Positions 33,283 through 44,029 of a DNA stretch of 64,000 nucleotides are shown one piece after another. Each line of letters starts with the position of its first letter. Within the stretch, counting starts at the first letter, position 1. This DNA is from Ochotona curzoniae. Lineage: Eukaryota; Chordata; Mammalia; Lagomorpha; Ochotonidae. Position numbers and translations under genes: made by a program. The DNA lies in assembly GCF_017591425.1 (NCBI RefSeq), contig NW_024466512.1, positions 21,319,501-21,383,500 on the forward strand. The letters run 5' to 3'. The notes under the pieces were generated by a model. It did no database searches, was not told the DNA's origin, and worked only from the letters and a program-made list of their open reading frames with translations.

Positions 33283-33611
33283 TTTTTTAAAGATTTATTT
33301 ATTTATTGGAAAGTCAGATATACAGAGAGGAGGAGAGACAGAGAGGAAGATCTTCCATCCATTGATTCACTCCCCAAGTGCACGCAACAGGCCAATGCTA
33401 TGCCGATCCGAAGCCAGGAGCCAGGAACTTCTTCCGGGTCTCCCACACGGGTGCAGGGTCCCAAAGCTTTGGGCTGTCCTCGACTACCTCCCAGGCCACA
33501 AGCAGGGAGCTAGAAGGGAAGTGGAGCTGCTGGGATTAGAACCGGTGCCCACATGGGATCCCGGTGCGTTCAAGGTGAGGACTCTAGCCACCAGGCCACA
33601 CCGCCGGGCCC
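33283..33611 (-). repeat. Complete SINE with exact target duplication
   Basis: It runs from the T-run before AAAGATTTATTTATTTATTG to CCACACCGCCGGGCCC. AATAAATAAGTCTTT flanks it at 33268-33282 and 33612-33626. Confidence 0.95.
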
Positions 33612-33641
33612 AATAAATAAGTCTTTAAAAAATAGTTTAGG

Positions 33642-33971
33642 GGGGCCCGGCGCGGTGGCGCAAGTGGTTGAGTCCTCGCCTTGCAACCCCGGGATCCCAT
33701 ATGGGCGCCGGTTCTAATCCCGGCAGCCCCGCTTCCCTTCCAGCTCCCTGCTTGTGGCCTGGGAAAGCGGTGGAGGACGGCCCAAAGCTTTGGGAACCTG
33801 CACCCATGCGGGAGACCCGGAAGAGGCTCCTGGCTTCGGATCGGCATCGTATCGGCCCGTTGCGCTCACTTGGGGAGTGAATCATCGGACGGAAGATCTT
33901 CCTCTCTCTCTCTCCTCTCTCTGTATATCCGCCTTTCCAATGAAAAAATAATAAAAATAAATCTTTAAAAA
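33642..33971 (+). repeat. Young-subfamily SINE, first of two at one target
   Basis: The head is GGGCCCGGCGCGGTGGCGCAA, with GGCATCGTATCGGCCCGTTGC in the body. AATAGTTTAG lies before it, between it and the next SINE, and (as AATAGTTTA) after that one. Confidence 0.95.
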
Positions 33972-33985
33972 AAAAAAAATAGTTT

Positions 33986-34278
33986 AGGGTCCGGCATGGT
34001 GGCCTAATGGTTTAAGTCTTCGCCTTGAACGCACTGGGATCCCTTATGGGTGCTGGTTCTAATCCCGGCTGCTGTGCTTCCCAACTAGCTCCTTGCTTAT
34101 GGCCTGGGAAAGCAAAGACAGCCCAAAGCCTTGGGACCCTGCACCCACGTGGGAGACCTGGAAGAGCTCCTGCAGTCACTTCAGGAGTGAATCATGGGAT
34201 GGAAGACCTTCCTCTCTGTCTCTCCTCCTCTCTGTATATATCTGACTTTGCAATGATAAATAAATAAATCTTTAAAAA
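33986..34278 (+). repeat. SINE, second of two at one target
   Basis: The head is GGGTCCGGCATGGTGGCCTAA. The body lacks about 40 bases before TCACTTCAGGAGTG, and the tail is AATGATAAATAAATAAATC. It ends at another AAAATAGTTTA. Confidence 0.92.
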
Positions 34279-34388
34279 AATAGTTTAATAAAAAAAAAAA
34301 AGATTCCTAACTCATTAATAAAGCTGATTTGAGGCTGCCCTTAACAATGGAAAGGCAACATTCCTCAATAATACTTTTTAAAATAAAG

Positions 34389-34703
34389 ATTTATTTATTT
34401 TATTTGGAAAATCAGATTACAGGGAGGAAAGACAGAGAGGAAGATCTCTGTCCACTGATTCACTCCCCAAGCAACTGCCACAGCCAGATTTGCGCCAATC
34501 CAAAGCCAGGAGCCAGGAGCCTCTTCTGGGTCCCCCACATGGGTGCAGGGTCCTAAGGCTTTGGACCGAATTCTGTTGCTTTTCCGGGCCACAGGCAGAG
34601 AGCTGGATGGAAAGTGTGACCACTGGGATTAGAACTGGCACCATATGGGATCCCAGTGCATGCAAGGTGAGGACTTTAGCCACTAGGCTACCATGCTTGG
34701 CCC
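34389..34703 (-). repeat. Complete SINE with exact target duplication
   Basis: It spans AATAAAGATTTATTTATTTT to ACCATGCTTGGCCC. AATAATACTTTT flanks it at 34377-34388 and 34704-34715. Confidence 0.95.
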
Positions 34704-34839
34704 AATAATACTTTTCTTGAGGAGAAATTATATTGTAACAGAGTTTCTTTCCAGAAGAAGAAAAATGATCAGCTTGGCAGACAGAATGGGCCAGTGCTGT
34801 GCACACCTATTAATTCTTCACTTCCATCTTAATGTGCAA

Positions 34840-35085
34840 GGTTATTATTATTTTCCATGATACAATTTTGTAGATATAGGTATTCCCTTTTTCCTTTCCA
34901 ATTTTCTCCTCACCATTTCTTCATATATTATTACAATAATATAATTCTTTATCTTTTTACCTTGACTAATGTAACTGCTACCCAGTTGCCCTGCTTCCTT
35001 CTACACCCATTGTCTACATTTCAAGGCCAAGGGTTCTCTCTTTGGCCAACCTTACCACCTGCCCCCAGTAGCTATTCCCAAGTTT
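34840..35085 (-). repeat. Unnamed retroposon, second copy of the 12.74-kb repeat
   Basis: TATTATTATTTTCCATGATAC, TTCCTTTCCAATTTTCTCC and TATTATTACAATAATATAATTC (in pieces) pair with the 12750-12870 copy. The left T-rich edge is the presumed 3' end. Confidence 0.5.
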
Positions 35086-36075
35086 CTTAGAAGAAAAGTA
35101 CTTGTGTTGCAATCACTCTGAAGGCTCATAACTCACTCAGAGCAGGTGAACGTGGCCTGTTTTTTCTGGCCTGACTAGAAGGGCAAAGCCTTCTGTCTCC
35201 GTGTGTGGGTGGTCAGCCAGAGTTCAGGAACTCCACGTTTTGATAGCTAGCACCTGCAGACTCAGCTGGCAGTGTTCTCTAGTAAGATTCATCTCTGTTC
35301 TCTTATCTGATGTGGGCTTTATGGTAAATGTTGGCTTGCTTAGCTTCTCTAGCAGACTTGCTGATTGCCTTTCCTGAAGTGTTCTCAGAGGTTCCCTTGG
35401 GATGAAATATAAACCACTTTCCTTGTCTTTTAATTTCAGTCTTCCTGTAGAGTACTTGGAAACCAGTAAGTAATCCCTGCATACTCTGGTCCTGTTTGTG
35501 CTGTGTATAAACCACAGGATCGCCTTGCTCCTTCTCCTTGATGCACCTCAGCTGCTTGTTCCAGCTTCTCCATCACTGGCGTGTGGTTATGAGGCATAGT
35601 TATGACTTTTCTAATTTCGTTCTTTATGGCTCTCTTTCTCTTACTGCAGAATGCATTTCTTTCTCTCCACTCTAGCATGTGATCTGCTACGATAATTTTC
35701 TTCTGTTCTTAAAAAGACATGAAAAGAAGTCCAAGTTAATGCCCTCCCCATGCTTAAAAATGAAATTTCATGGTAAGACGAATTAATTAAGCTAATGAGG
35801 AAGAAGTGTAATTAAAATAAAATATTTTTTTAAACAAGTTCTCAGGTCTTATTCAAGAGATTTGTGTCTTCTCATGACAGTTGTGTCACTTCCCTGGGTT
35901 TTTGCTGGTTCCCGCTGCTGTAGAATTGCTCTCAGGTAGAAGCAACTGGGATTCTCTCAAGTCCTGAAGAGGGATAGAAAATCTAAGATACGTTTTCATA
36001 TGACATCATTTGTTCTTTTCGTGCATTAGGTGTTTCTGAGAGTACAAAGAAACTAAACCAACTCCAAAGGTTATC
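35086..36075. other. Unique sequence
   Basis: Minus frames at 35303-35678 are lysine/arginine-rich and unrecognised. A 26-nt plus segment at 35432-35457 has a good acceptor and a GTAAGTAA donor but is too short to call. Confidence 0.4.
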
Positions 36076-36089
36076 AAAGGTTTTCATTC

Positions 36090-36366
36090 CTTTTTTTTTT
36101 AAAGATTTTTTTTTTCATTGGAAATATAGATGCACAAAGAAGCAGAGACAGAGATCTTCCGTTCACTCATTCACTTCCCAAATGGCCACAGTGGCCAGTG
36201 CTGGGCTGATTCAAAGCCAGCAGCCAGGAGTTTCCTCCGGGTTTCCCATGTGAGTGTAGGGTCCCAAGGCTTTGGGTTACTTTCCCAGGCCACAAGGAGT
36301 GGAGTAGCCAGCCAGGACATGAAATGTCTCCCATATGGGATGCTTGTGCTCTTATGCTCTGGTGCC
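36090..36366 (-). repeat. SINE with target duplication
   Basis: It begins with a long T-run and AAAGATTTTTTTTTTCATTGG and ends CTTATGCTCTGGTGCC. AAAGGTTTTCATTC (36076-36089) and AAAGATTTTCATTC (36367-36380) are 13/14 identical. Confidence 0.92.
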
Positions 36367-36380
36367 AAAGATTTTCATTC

Positions 36381-37108
36381 TGTAGCCCAGAAAGTGCCAG
36401 CAATTCCTGACCTGCCACAAGAAACAGAGTAAGGGAATGTGAACAGGGAGGGGTTAACCTTCTAGGTGTTTTTGTTTGGGAAAGATCTACAGTCTTATCA
36501 TTTATTGAGAAATAATGTAAAGTAGACCTTTGTAAGGGAAATCAACTAAGTGGTACTATTTATGGAAGTGCTTCTGTGCTTCTTTCTCCTACAGTTCATT
36601 CTTTTCCATTTACATACTTTGTGATAGTGGAAACAGTGAGAAAACATTGAGCTAATGTCTCAAGTAGGAAGAAATCCCATTCCTGTGTTATGGTAGTGCT
36701 GGAGGAGATCATTTAGCCAACAGGTAAAGTCCCTGGCATTTTACCTGACTTAAGTCTATGGCTTGGGGCTATAGGAACCAGAAGTTAGGTAATTTTTCAA
36801 TGGAAGTAGCTATGACAAATTGCTTAATTTCAGCAGGTGATGAGGTGGAAACTGTTGGGCAAAGTCGTGCATCAAAACAGAAACCCCAAAATGTGTAGGA
36901 GGCATGCACAAAACTCCAGAAAAAAAACAAAAAAAGCCCTAGGCCATGTGCATGCCTCTCTCCTCTTTCTCTCCAGTTTAATAATTGAGAAGCATCATCC
37001 GCCTAATTCAGAGTCTGGATGAAATGTCAGTAGGTAAATAATGTACCTGGTATCTCACATGTATTTCTAAATTAGAAATCAAGAGGAATGCTCACTCAGA
37101 TCACTCAC
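36381..37108. other. Unique sequence
   Basis: A short frame after TTTCAGCAG at about 36838 is open for 20 codons and then stops. Without a matching donor or a known protein it is not called. Confidence 0.4.
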
Positions 37109-37109
37109 C

Positions 37110-37149
37110 AGGGGCTAGGCATTTGACCTAGTAGTTAAGATAAGACACT
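37110..37149 (+). repeat. Head of an older SINE split by a younger one
   Basis: GGGGCTAGGCATTTGACCTAG begins an old copy that resumes at 37494. The duplicated GATAAGACACTGG marks the later insertion. Confidence 0.8.
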
Positions 37150-37493
37150 GGGTCCCAGCCGGGTGGCCTTAGGACTAAAGTCCTTGCCTTGAACGTCCCG
37201 GGATCCCACATGGGTGCTGGTTCCAATCCCAGCAGCCCTGTTTCCTATCCAGCTCCCTGCTTGTGACCTGGGAAAGCAGTCAAGGACGGCCCAAAGCCTT
37301 GGGACCCTGCACCTGCGTGGAAGACCTGGAAGAAGTTCCTGGCTCCAGCCTTTGGATCGTTGCAGCTCCGGCCATTGCGGTCACTTGGGGAGTGAATCAT
37401 CGAATGGAAGATCTTTCTCTCTGTCTCTGCTCTTTGTATATTTGACTTTGCAATAAAGATAAAATCTGAACTAAAAAAAAAAAAAAAAAAAGG
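37150..37493 (+). repeat. SINE nested within an older SINE
   Basis: The head is GGTCCCAGCCGGGTGGCCTTA and the tail GCAATAAAGATAAAATC plus a long A-run. GATAAGACACTGG is present on both sides (13 bp). Confidence 0.95.
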
Positions 37494-37762
37494 GATAAGA
37501 CACTGGTTGGGCTACCTGGAGTGCTTGGGTTCAAGCCCCAAGGTTGCTCTTGCTTCCTGCTTCCTACCAGTATATATCCTATGAAGCTGGGAGTGCTTGC
37601 TTAAGTAATTGGGTCCTTTGCTATTCACATGAAAGAGCTGTCCCAGTTCCTGGCTTTGGCCTGGTCATTCCCGAGCTGTTGCTAGCATCTGGAGAGTGAA
37701 CCAGTGGATAGATGATTGCTATTGGCTTGTTTCTTTGCCTTTCGGATTAATTAAAATTAAAA
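37494..37762 (+). repeat. Body of the split older SINE
   Basis: It continues from GATAAGACACTGGTTGGGC through CCTGGCTTTGGCCTGG to the A-rich tail near 37762. Confidence 0.8.
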
Positions 37763-37767
37763 AAGCA

Positions 37768-38062
37768 GAAACAGGAGTTTGGCAAAGTGGTTAAAATACT
37801 AATGGGCTGCCTCTGGTTGTGTCTGGCTCCAGTTCTGATTTAAGCTTCCTACTGCTGCACGTGGTGACCGGCAGTAAGTAATGGCTGAAGTACTTTGGTC
37901 CTTGTCACCCATTGGGAGACCTGTATTGAGTTCCTGACTTCATATTTTATCCCTTGCAGAGAATTCTTGCCAACATTTGGGAATGATCAGAAAATGGGAC
38001 CACAGTCACTGTCTCTCAGTTTTTCTTTCAAAGTTATCTTCGTACTGGTTCATTTGACAAAG
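37768..38062 (+). repeat. Old diverged SINE
   Basis: CAGGAGTTTGGCAAAGTGG is the head. The blocks CATTGGGAGACCTGTATTG and TTCCTGACTTCATATTTTA follow, and the 3' tail is indistinct. Confidence 0.6.
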
Positions 38063-38903
38063 AAATGCATATTTTTTTTAAAACACTGGATTAGAGTATG
38101 AGGGCTATCAAAGTTTAGTCAGGGAGTGATGCATATTGTTTGTTGCACATGCTTCCATCAGGTAATTTAGGCGCACAGGTAAGACAAGTACTCTTTAGTA
38201 ATTACTTAGCCTATTAACATAATTAAATCATTGGGTAAGGCAAACTTATGCATTGCTTACATGAGTTCAATGCTTGGGTCAGTAGCCATCCTTTCTGCTG
38301 ACTGGCAGAATGCCTTCCATAGTGAGGTTACGCTTCTGTGCCTTTAGCCTCAAAAACAGTGGCCCTAGGGGCAGTAAGTAAGGGGGGAAACAGTCGGCAT
38401 GAAAACACCAGGAGTGGGTTAGAGGAATAACCCAACGGGTCAGTTGCTGAAGTTTTAACTAGATAGTTTCAAAGTGAAAAAGGTTAGAAATAATTCTTCG
38501 TGAAGTTTTATTTTGTTTAATGTTAATCAGCAGAGTCTTTGAGGCTTGTAATGCACTGCTGTTAATGGGCATCGAAGGAAATTGGTTTTTTTGTTATTGT
38601 TGTTGAATTGGATGGGCTGAAGATTCAGTGACTCCATGGAGAAGAAAGATTATTACTGCTAGAAATGGGAGTATGTGAAACAGTTCTAAAGATAGAAAGA
38701 AATGCAGGTGTCAAGTGAAATAATGTAGCCTCAGATGAACCATTTTAAACTCTGTCACATATTACTCAGTCATAACGTCGCCATTTCTCATATGCAAGTA
38801 TGTTTGAAGTTTCCCAGATAAATGCATTATAGCTATGAAGGTTTTCTTGTCTTTTTCATCCAGGTAATTCTGTGCTGAATTATATAGTCACCTTAAAAAC
38901 GAA
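38063..38903. other. Unique sequence
   Basis: I see no recognised repeat or exon. Confidence 0.45.
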
Positions 38904-38904
38904 A

Positions 38905-39222
38905 TCAGGGCAGGTGCTTGGCTTAGTCATTAATGTGCATCCCACATTGGAGTACCTGGGCTCAAGAGCTGGTTCTGGCACTTGACTGCAGGTTGCTGCT
39001 AATGCGAATCCTGAGCGTTGGTAACGGCTCAAATAACTGGGCTTGTGTGGGAAACCTGAATTGAATTCCTACCTCCCATCTTTGGATTCAGCTGTGGCCT
39101 TAGCTCTAGAATGACCCTGGCTAACATAGTTGTTTGCAAAATGAACCAAAATTCAGTAGGTTGTTTTATTTTGTTCCTCTCAAACCTCTATTTGCCCTTG
39201 TCTGCTTCTCAAAAAGTAAGTA
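38905..39222 (+). repeat. Old diverged SINE
   Basis: It runs from GGGCAGGTGCTTGGCTTAG to CCCTTGTCTGCTTCTCAAA. The TTGAATTCCTACCTCCC variant places it with the oldest copies. Confidence 0.65.
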
Positions 39223-39289
39223 TTTTAAGATCACTTTGTATCACATTAGATAGTATATGAGATAACAGAGTAAAATTTTGGAAAGACAA

Positions 39290-39395
39290 TCCAACCAGTT
39301 GAAGAAACTGAACTTGGAGAATCGGATCTATTACCCTAAGTCACACAGCTACTAAGTAGAGGAATCAGCATTTTTTTAAAAAACTCAGATCTGAA
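39290..39395 (-). repeat. MIR core fragment
   Basis: CCCTAAGTCACACAGCTACTA and GTAGAGGAATCAGC match the antisense MIR core (AAGGTCACACAGCTAGTAAG). Confidence 0.65.
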
Positions 39396-39486
39396 GTCTT
39401 TTTTTTTTCCCCATTACATGCACCATGTTGTTCAGAAAAGCAATGATATTTTAATTGGACCTTCAGGAAAAATGAGACAGACCTAA

Positions 39487-39687
39487 AAAAAAAAATAGGA
39501 TTTCTTCATTTTTACCTGAAAGGCAAAGAAAAGCAGAAAGAGATCTTCCATCTGCTGGTTCACTTCCCAAGTGGCTGCAATAGCTGGGGCTGGACTAGGC
39601 TGAAGTCAGGAGCAGGAGCTACTTCCAAGTCTCCTATGGGTGCAGGACCCAAGCACATTGGCTGTCTTACACCGCTTTCCCAGGTAC
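39487..39687 (-). repeat. SINE interrupted by a retroposon, left part
   Basis: AGGATTTCTTCATTTTTACC to CACCGCTTTCCCAGGTAC is an older minus SINE. Its remainder lies right of the insertion. Confidence 0.85.
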
Positions 39688-39835
39688 TTTTTTTTTTTAT
39701 TTAATTTTGACAATCCTTACAAATTTGATTGGGGTAAAAAAGGGTCAAGGTCTAAAGGGGGATATAGAGGAAGAAGCCCCACCCAGTCTCCCGCCCACCC
39801 CAAGTCCCGGTGTGGGGCGCGCTCCGAGATACTCA
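39688..39835 (-). mobile_element. 148-bp 5'-truncated copy of the 20.7-kb retroposon family
   Basis: Starting with the antisense poly-A (T-run), it matches the terminal part of the 20714 element: GGGTAAAAAAGGGTCAAGG, GAAGCCCCACCCAGTCTCC and GGGGCGCGCTCCGAGATAC. CCCAGGTAC flanks it exactly (39679-39687 and 39836-39844), inside an older SINE. Confidence 0.9.
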
Positions 39836-39957
39836 CCCAGGTACATTTTCAGGGAGCTGGATCAGAAGTAGAGCAGTCAGGTCTTGAATTGGTGCCCTAA
39901 TGGGATGCAAGTATCACAGGCAGCAGCTTTACTGGCCTTAACACAGTGCTGCCCTAC
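39836..39957 (-). repeat. SINE interrupted by a retroposon, right part
   Basis: CCCAGGTACATTTTCAGGGAG to CACAGTGCTGCCCTA completes the SINE begun at 39487. Confidence 0.85.
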
Positions 39958-40508
39958 TCCCTGCCCCCAAATGTTTTTGAGGTAACATTGCTGTGCATAA
40001 CTTGAGCGTTAACCATGTCTCAATCATCAATCACTCAACACTTGGGAAAAGAGCCGCTTTATAGAGTCATGAGTCAGAGAGAATGAGTTAAAAATGGACC
40101 AAGAAATCCCAAGCCAGTTTGCTGCTTCGCCTTGCTATTCTGTCTGTCCGTTCCTTTTACTTCAGTGTGTGTATAAGTGACCCATGCCATCAGCAGTCAC
40201 AGAAGTTGACAGCTGCATTGGAAGGTGGCCAGGATTCCTGCACTTAAAGATATGTTGGACCCAGAGCCATTCTTCACTCTGGCTGGTTTTGCTTTAGCAG
40301 TTTTCTTCTGCTATGACATTATCTGTTTCTTTTTCTTTCCCCTTTGGGACTTGCTGATTAAATATTATTATTAGTCCCAGTACCAGTGTATAACACAGCA
40401 TTTCCTAACCCTATTTCCCTTCCTTAAAAACAAGCAAACAAAGATCTAGGCTTTTTTTTTTTTTCTCTCACAGAAAAAAAAATTAGTAAAAATGCCAGGG
40501 ATTAGTAA
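39958..40508. other. Unique sequence
   Basis: No repeat or exon is recognised. A T-run lies at 40452-40464. Confidence 0.4.
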
Positions 40509-40509
40509 A

Positions 40510-40792
40510 AAAATGCCTGGGCTGAGCATGTAATGCTGCCATGAAGATCCTGCTTAGGGGGCCCACATTTTACATCAGAACGCCCAACTTCAGGTCCATG
40601 CCTCCTCTCCTGCTGATGTGCATCCTGGACTTGGGTCCCTGATACCCGCTCGGAGTCCTGGCTTCATCCCAACCCAACCACAGCTGTTGGAATATTTAGG
40701 GAGTGAACTGGCAGATGGAAGATCAGTCTCTTTCTGCGTATCTCCTCTGCCCATCTGTCTTTTAGATAAATAAGATAAAGAAAGATAAAATC
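40510..40792 (+). repeat. Old diverged SINE
   Basis: GGGCTGAGCATGTAATGCTG opens it. GGCTTCATCCCAACCCAACC and TTTTAGATAAATAAGATAAA mark the 3' half. Confidence 0.65.
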
Positions 40793-40839
40793 AGAAAGCC
40801 ATCTTTTTTGACCTAAGAAAATACAATGATTTAATGTCT

Positions 40840-41147
40840 TTTTTTAAATTTATTTATTTTTATTGGAAAGTCAGATTTATGGAGAGAAGGAGAGACAAAG
40901 AGAAAGATCTTCAAACTGCTGGTTCATTTCCCAAATGGCCACAACAACCAGAACTAAGCCAATCAGAAGCCAGAAGCCAGGAGCTTCTTCCAGGTCTCCT
41001 GCGTGTGTGCTGGGTCCCAAGGCTTTGGGCCATCCTCTTGGAGCTGGAAGGGAAGTAGAGCAGCCAGGGTAGGAACCAGCACCCATGTGTGATCCTGGCG
41101 CGAGCAAGACGAGGACTTTAAGTATTAGGCTATTGTTTTGGACCCAA
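40840..41147 (-). repeat. SINE with short gap
   Basis: It begins TTTTTTTAAATTTATTTATTT and ends AGGCTATTGTTTTGGACCC. The usual CTGCTTTCCCAGGCCACAAG stretch is missing between CCATCCTC and TTGGAGCTGG. Confidence 0.9.
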
Positions 41148-41269
41148 GGGTTTAGTCTTTGACAACTTTTGTGTCTGTTTTGGAGTACGGCTATTCGTGT
41201 CTACAACATCTTTTCTCCTTGGCTGGTGAGAAGACATATGGAAGTTTTGGGAAAGTTCTTTCTCCCTCT

Positions 41270-41558
41270 CTTCTTAAAGATTTATTCATTCATTTGAAAG
41301 AATAACCAGGGTTGTGGGGTTGCACTTGGACATAGGGAGAAAGACAGAATCTTCTATTTAGTCTTCAGATAGTCACAGCAACCAGAACTGGGCTGTGCTG
41401 AAGCCAGGAGTTAAGAACTCCATCCATGTTTCCTTGAGGCACATTCTGCTGCCTTTCCACACACATTGACAGGGATCAGAAGCAGAACAGCTGGGATCCA
41501 AACCAGCACTCCAATACGGGATGCCAGTGTTTCAAGCAGCAGCTTAACCTGGCCCCAG
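41270..41558 (-). repeat. Older SINE
   Basis: AAAGATTTATTCATTCATTTG to CAGCTTAACCTGGCCCC. It has an inserted CCAGGGTTGTGGGGTTGCAC segment near the tail. Confidence 0.8.
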
Positions 41559-41589
41559 GGAAGTTATCTTGGTAAGTGAGTCCTTCTAG

Positions 41590-41832
41590 TATGTGAATTC
41601 CAGGGGAGTCAGTTGGAGTGAGTAGCCTGCTCTGAACTGCTGGACTCAGGATGGCCATATGTGATACAATTGACCCATACAGAGTGTGCAATTCGTTGTT
41701 CTCTAACGTAATCATAAAGTAAACAGTCGTCATCACAATCTATTTTTGCAGTTGTCTCTTCTGAAGAAAATGTACTCCCTAGCACTCCCCAATCTTCCAT
41801 TCCAGCGCTCAGCAGTCACTAATTCACTGTTG
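41590..41832 (-). repeat. L1M 3'-end fragment, antisense
   Basis: The order CAGAGTGTGCAATTCGTTG, GTCGTCATCACAATCTATTTT and CAGCAGTCACTAATTCAC follows the antisense L1M 3' UTR. A SINE fragment separates it from the next L1M block. Confidence 0.65.
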
Positions 41833-41834
41833 TT

Positions 41835-41948
41835 CAAGGAACATTAACAGGAACCTGGATCAGAAGCGGAGTAGCCAGGATTTACACTCTGAAATGGAAT
41901 TAGAGTGCCTCAGTGCGTAGCTTAACCCACTGTGCCACAAATCCTGTC
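41835..41948 (-). repeat. SINE head fragment
   Basis: AACATTAACAGGAACCTGGAT to CACTGTGCCACAAATCC is the complement of an old SINE 5' half, lying between two L1M blocks. Confidence 0.7.
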
Positions 41949-42706
41949 CCAGTATTTGACGTACTACATCTGGCTTCTTTCAGTCACCGTAGTGTTTTCG
42001 AGGTTCTTTCATGTTGCATTCCTTTTTGTGGCTGAAAAATGCTCCCTCATAACTGGCCCACATTTTGTTTATCCATGGCTCGGTGGATGGACATCTGGGT
42101 GGTTTCTACATTTTTGATAGTATGAATTATGTTGCTAAGAACATTCACATTTAAGTTTTTATTATGGGCATATGTTTTTATTATTTTGGGTATATACATA
42201 TAGGAATACAGTTTCTGGGTCATGTGGTAATTGTGTTTAACATTTGTGAAACTGCCAGGCCACTTGCCAAAATAAGTGAAACATTTTAGGATTCTACCAG
42301 CAGTATATGAGGGTTCCAGTTTCTCCAAGTGTTTGTCGAAACATTTGTTATTTTCTGATTGTGAGAGTGGCAGCGAGTGTGAAATGGAACACAATGCCGT
42401 TTGATTTTTGATTTCCCTTATTACTAACGATGTAGAGCATCTTCTCATTTCGAATCAATTCCTTTGCTGTTTTTGAAGTTAGGTTGAGTTTTTATTGTGG
42501 AATTGTAAGAGTTCTTTACATATTATGGATGTAAGTTATTTATCAGATACGTGATTTGCAAATATTTTCATTAATTCTGCAATCTTTTTGTTCTTCATGG
42601 TATCATTGATAGTTTTAAAATTTGAAGAAGTTCATATTGATCTGCTTTTTCTTTTGCCATCTGTACTTGTCATATCTTTTTTTTTTCTTTTATGATTTAT
42701 TTATTC
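41949..42706 (-). repeat. L1M 3' region, antisense
   Basis: The blocks are 'CCACATTTTGTTTATCC', 'GGGTATATACATATAGGAATA', 'GGGTCATGTGGTAATTG', 'GAGGGTTCCAGTTTCTCC', 'TTTTTGATTTCCCTTATTAC' and 'ATATTATGGATGTAAGTTA'. They match, in order, the antisense ORF2 end and downstream L1M sequence. The frame is destroyed. Confidence 0.85.
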
Positions 42707-42708
42707 TT

Positions 42709-43034
42709 GGGGCCAGCGCAATAGCCTAGTGACTAAACTCCTTGCTTTGCACATGCAGGAATTCTATATGGGAGCCAGTTTGTATCTCAGCTACTCCACT
42801 TCCAACTCCCTGCTTGTGGCCTAGGAAAGCAGTCGAGGACAGCCCAAAACCTTGGAACCCAGCACCCACGTAGGAGACCAAGGAGAAGTTTCTGGCTCCT
42901 GGCTTCAGATTTGACCAGCTCTGGCCATTGCAGCCACTTGAGGCTAAACCAGTAGATGAAAGATCTTTATGTGTTTACTTCTCTCCTTATAGCTGGTCTG
43001 CCTTTCCAATAAGAATAAATAAGTCTTTCTTTTT
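42709..43034 (+). repeat. Complete SINE
   Basis: The head GGGGCCAGCGCAATAGCCTAG and the tail CCAATAAGAATAAATAAGTC are intact. The B-box has decayed to CAGTTTGTATCTC. Confidence 0.92.
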
Positions 43035-43366
43035 TTAAAAGATTTATTTATTTACTTTTATTAGAAAGTCAAATACATACACATCAGGAGAGACAGAGTG
43101 AAAGATCTTCCTTTCACTGGTTCACTCCCCAAATGGCTGCAACAGACAGAACTAAGCCAATTGGAAAACAGAAGCCAGGAGCTTCTTCTGGGTCTGCCAC
43201 GGAGGTGCAGGGTTCCAAGGCTTTGGACCATCCTCTGCTGCCTTCCCAGGCCACAAACAGGGAGTTAGATGGAAAGTAGAGCAGCCGGGACACAAACTGG
43301 CACTCACGTGGCATCCTGGTACTTGCAAGATAAGGATTTAGCCACTAGCCATCATGCTGGGCCCTA
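43035..43366 (-). repeat. Complete SINE
   Basis: AAAAGATTTATTTATTTACTT to AGCCATCATGCTGGGCCC. It sits tail-to-tail with the previous plus copy and could form a long hairpin with it. Confidence 0.92.
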
Positions 43367-43395
43367 GACTGTCATATCTAAGATACTGTTCCTTG

Positions 43396-43692
43396 GGGCT
43401 GGCATTGTAGCCCTGCAGTTTGTTAAGCTGTTATATTTGATACCAGCATTCCATGTGAGTGCTGGTTCCAGTTCTGGCTACTGCTCTTCCAAACCAGCTC
43501 CCTGCTAATGCACCTGGGAAAGCAGTGGAACTTTGCCCAAGTAATTGGGCCCCTGCCACCTAGGTGGGAGACCCAGGTGGAGTTCTGGCTTCAACCTAAG
43601 CTATTGGGGCCATTTGAGAATTCTCTCTTATTCTCCCCGCCTCTCTCTCTAGCTCTACCTTTCAAACAAATAAATTAATTAAAAAAAAATAA
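43396..43692 (+). repeat. Older SINE
   Basis: GGGGCTGGCATTGTAGCCCTG to TTCAAACAAATAAATTAATT. The GTAATTGGGCCCCTGCCACC variant resembles older copies. Confidence 0.85.
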
Positions 43693-43724
43693 ATTGTCTT
43701 ACCCAGTTATAAAGACTTTATGTG

Positions 43725-44029
43725 GTCCCAGTACTGTAGCCTAGTGGCTAAAGTCCTTGCCTTGCACTCACTGGGATCCCATATGTGCACTGGTTCTAAT
43801 CTTGGCAGCCCTGCTTCTCATCCAAATCCCTGCTTGTGGCCTGGGAAAGCGGTTAAGGACAGCCCAAACCCTTGGGATCCTGCGCCACGTTGGAGACCTG
43901 GAAGTGGCTCCTGGCTTAGGATTGGCCCAGCTTTGGCTATTGCAGCCGCTTAGGGAGTGAATACAGAGGGAGAATCTTCCTCTCTGTCTCTCCTCCTCTC
44001 TGTATATCTGCCTTTCCATAAAAAGAAAA
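43725..44029 (+). repeat. Complete SINE
   Basis: TGGTCCCAGTACTGTAGCCTA to CCTTTCCATAAAAAGAAAAT. The B-box TGGTTCTAATCTT is nearly intact. Confidence 0.92.

Noticed and set aside
35432..35457. 26-nt plus-strand microexon candidate (TTTTAATTTCAG ... GTAAGTAA)
   Set aside because: It encodes only eight codons, its phase does not match the 45.7-kb exon, and chance occurrence is likely.
36839..36898. Short acidic/polar frame after TTTCAGCAG
   Set aside because: It stops after about 20 codons, with a weak acceptor and no donor.
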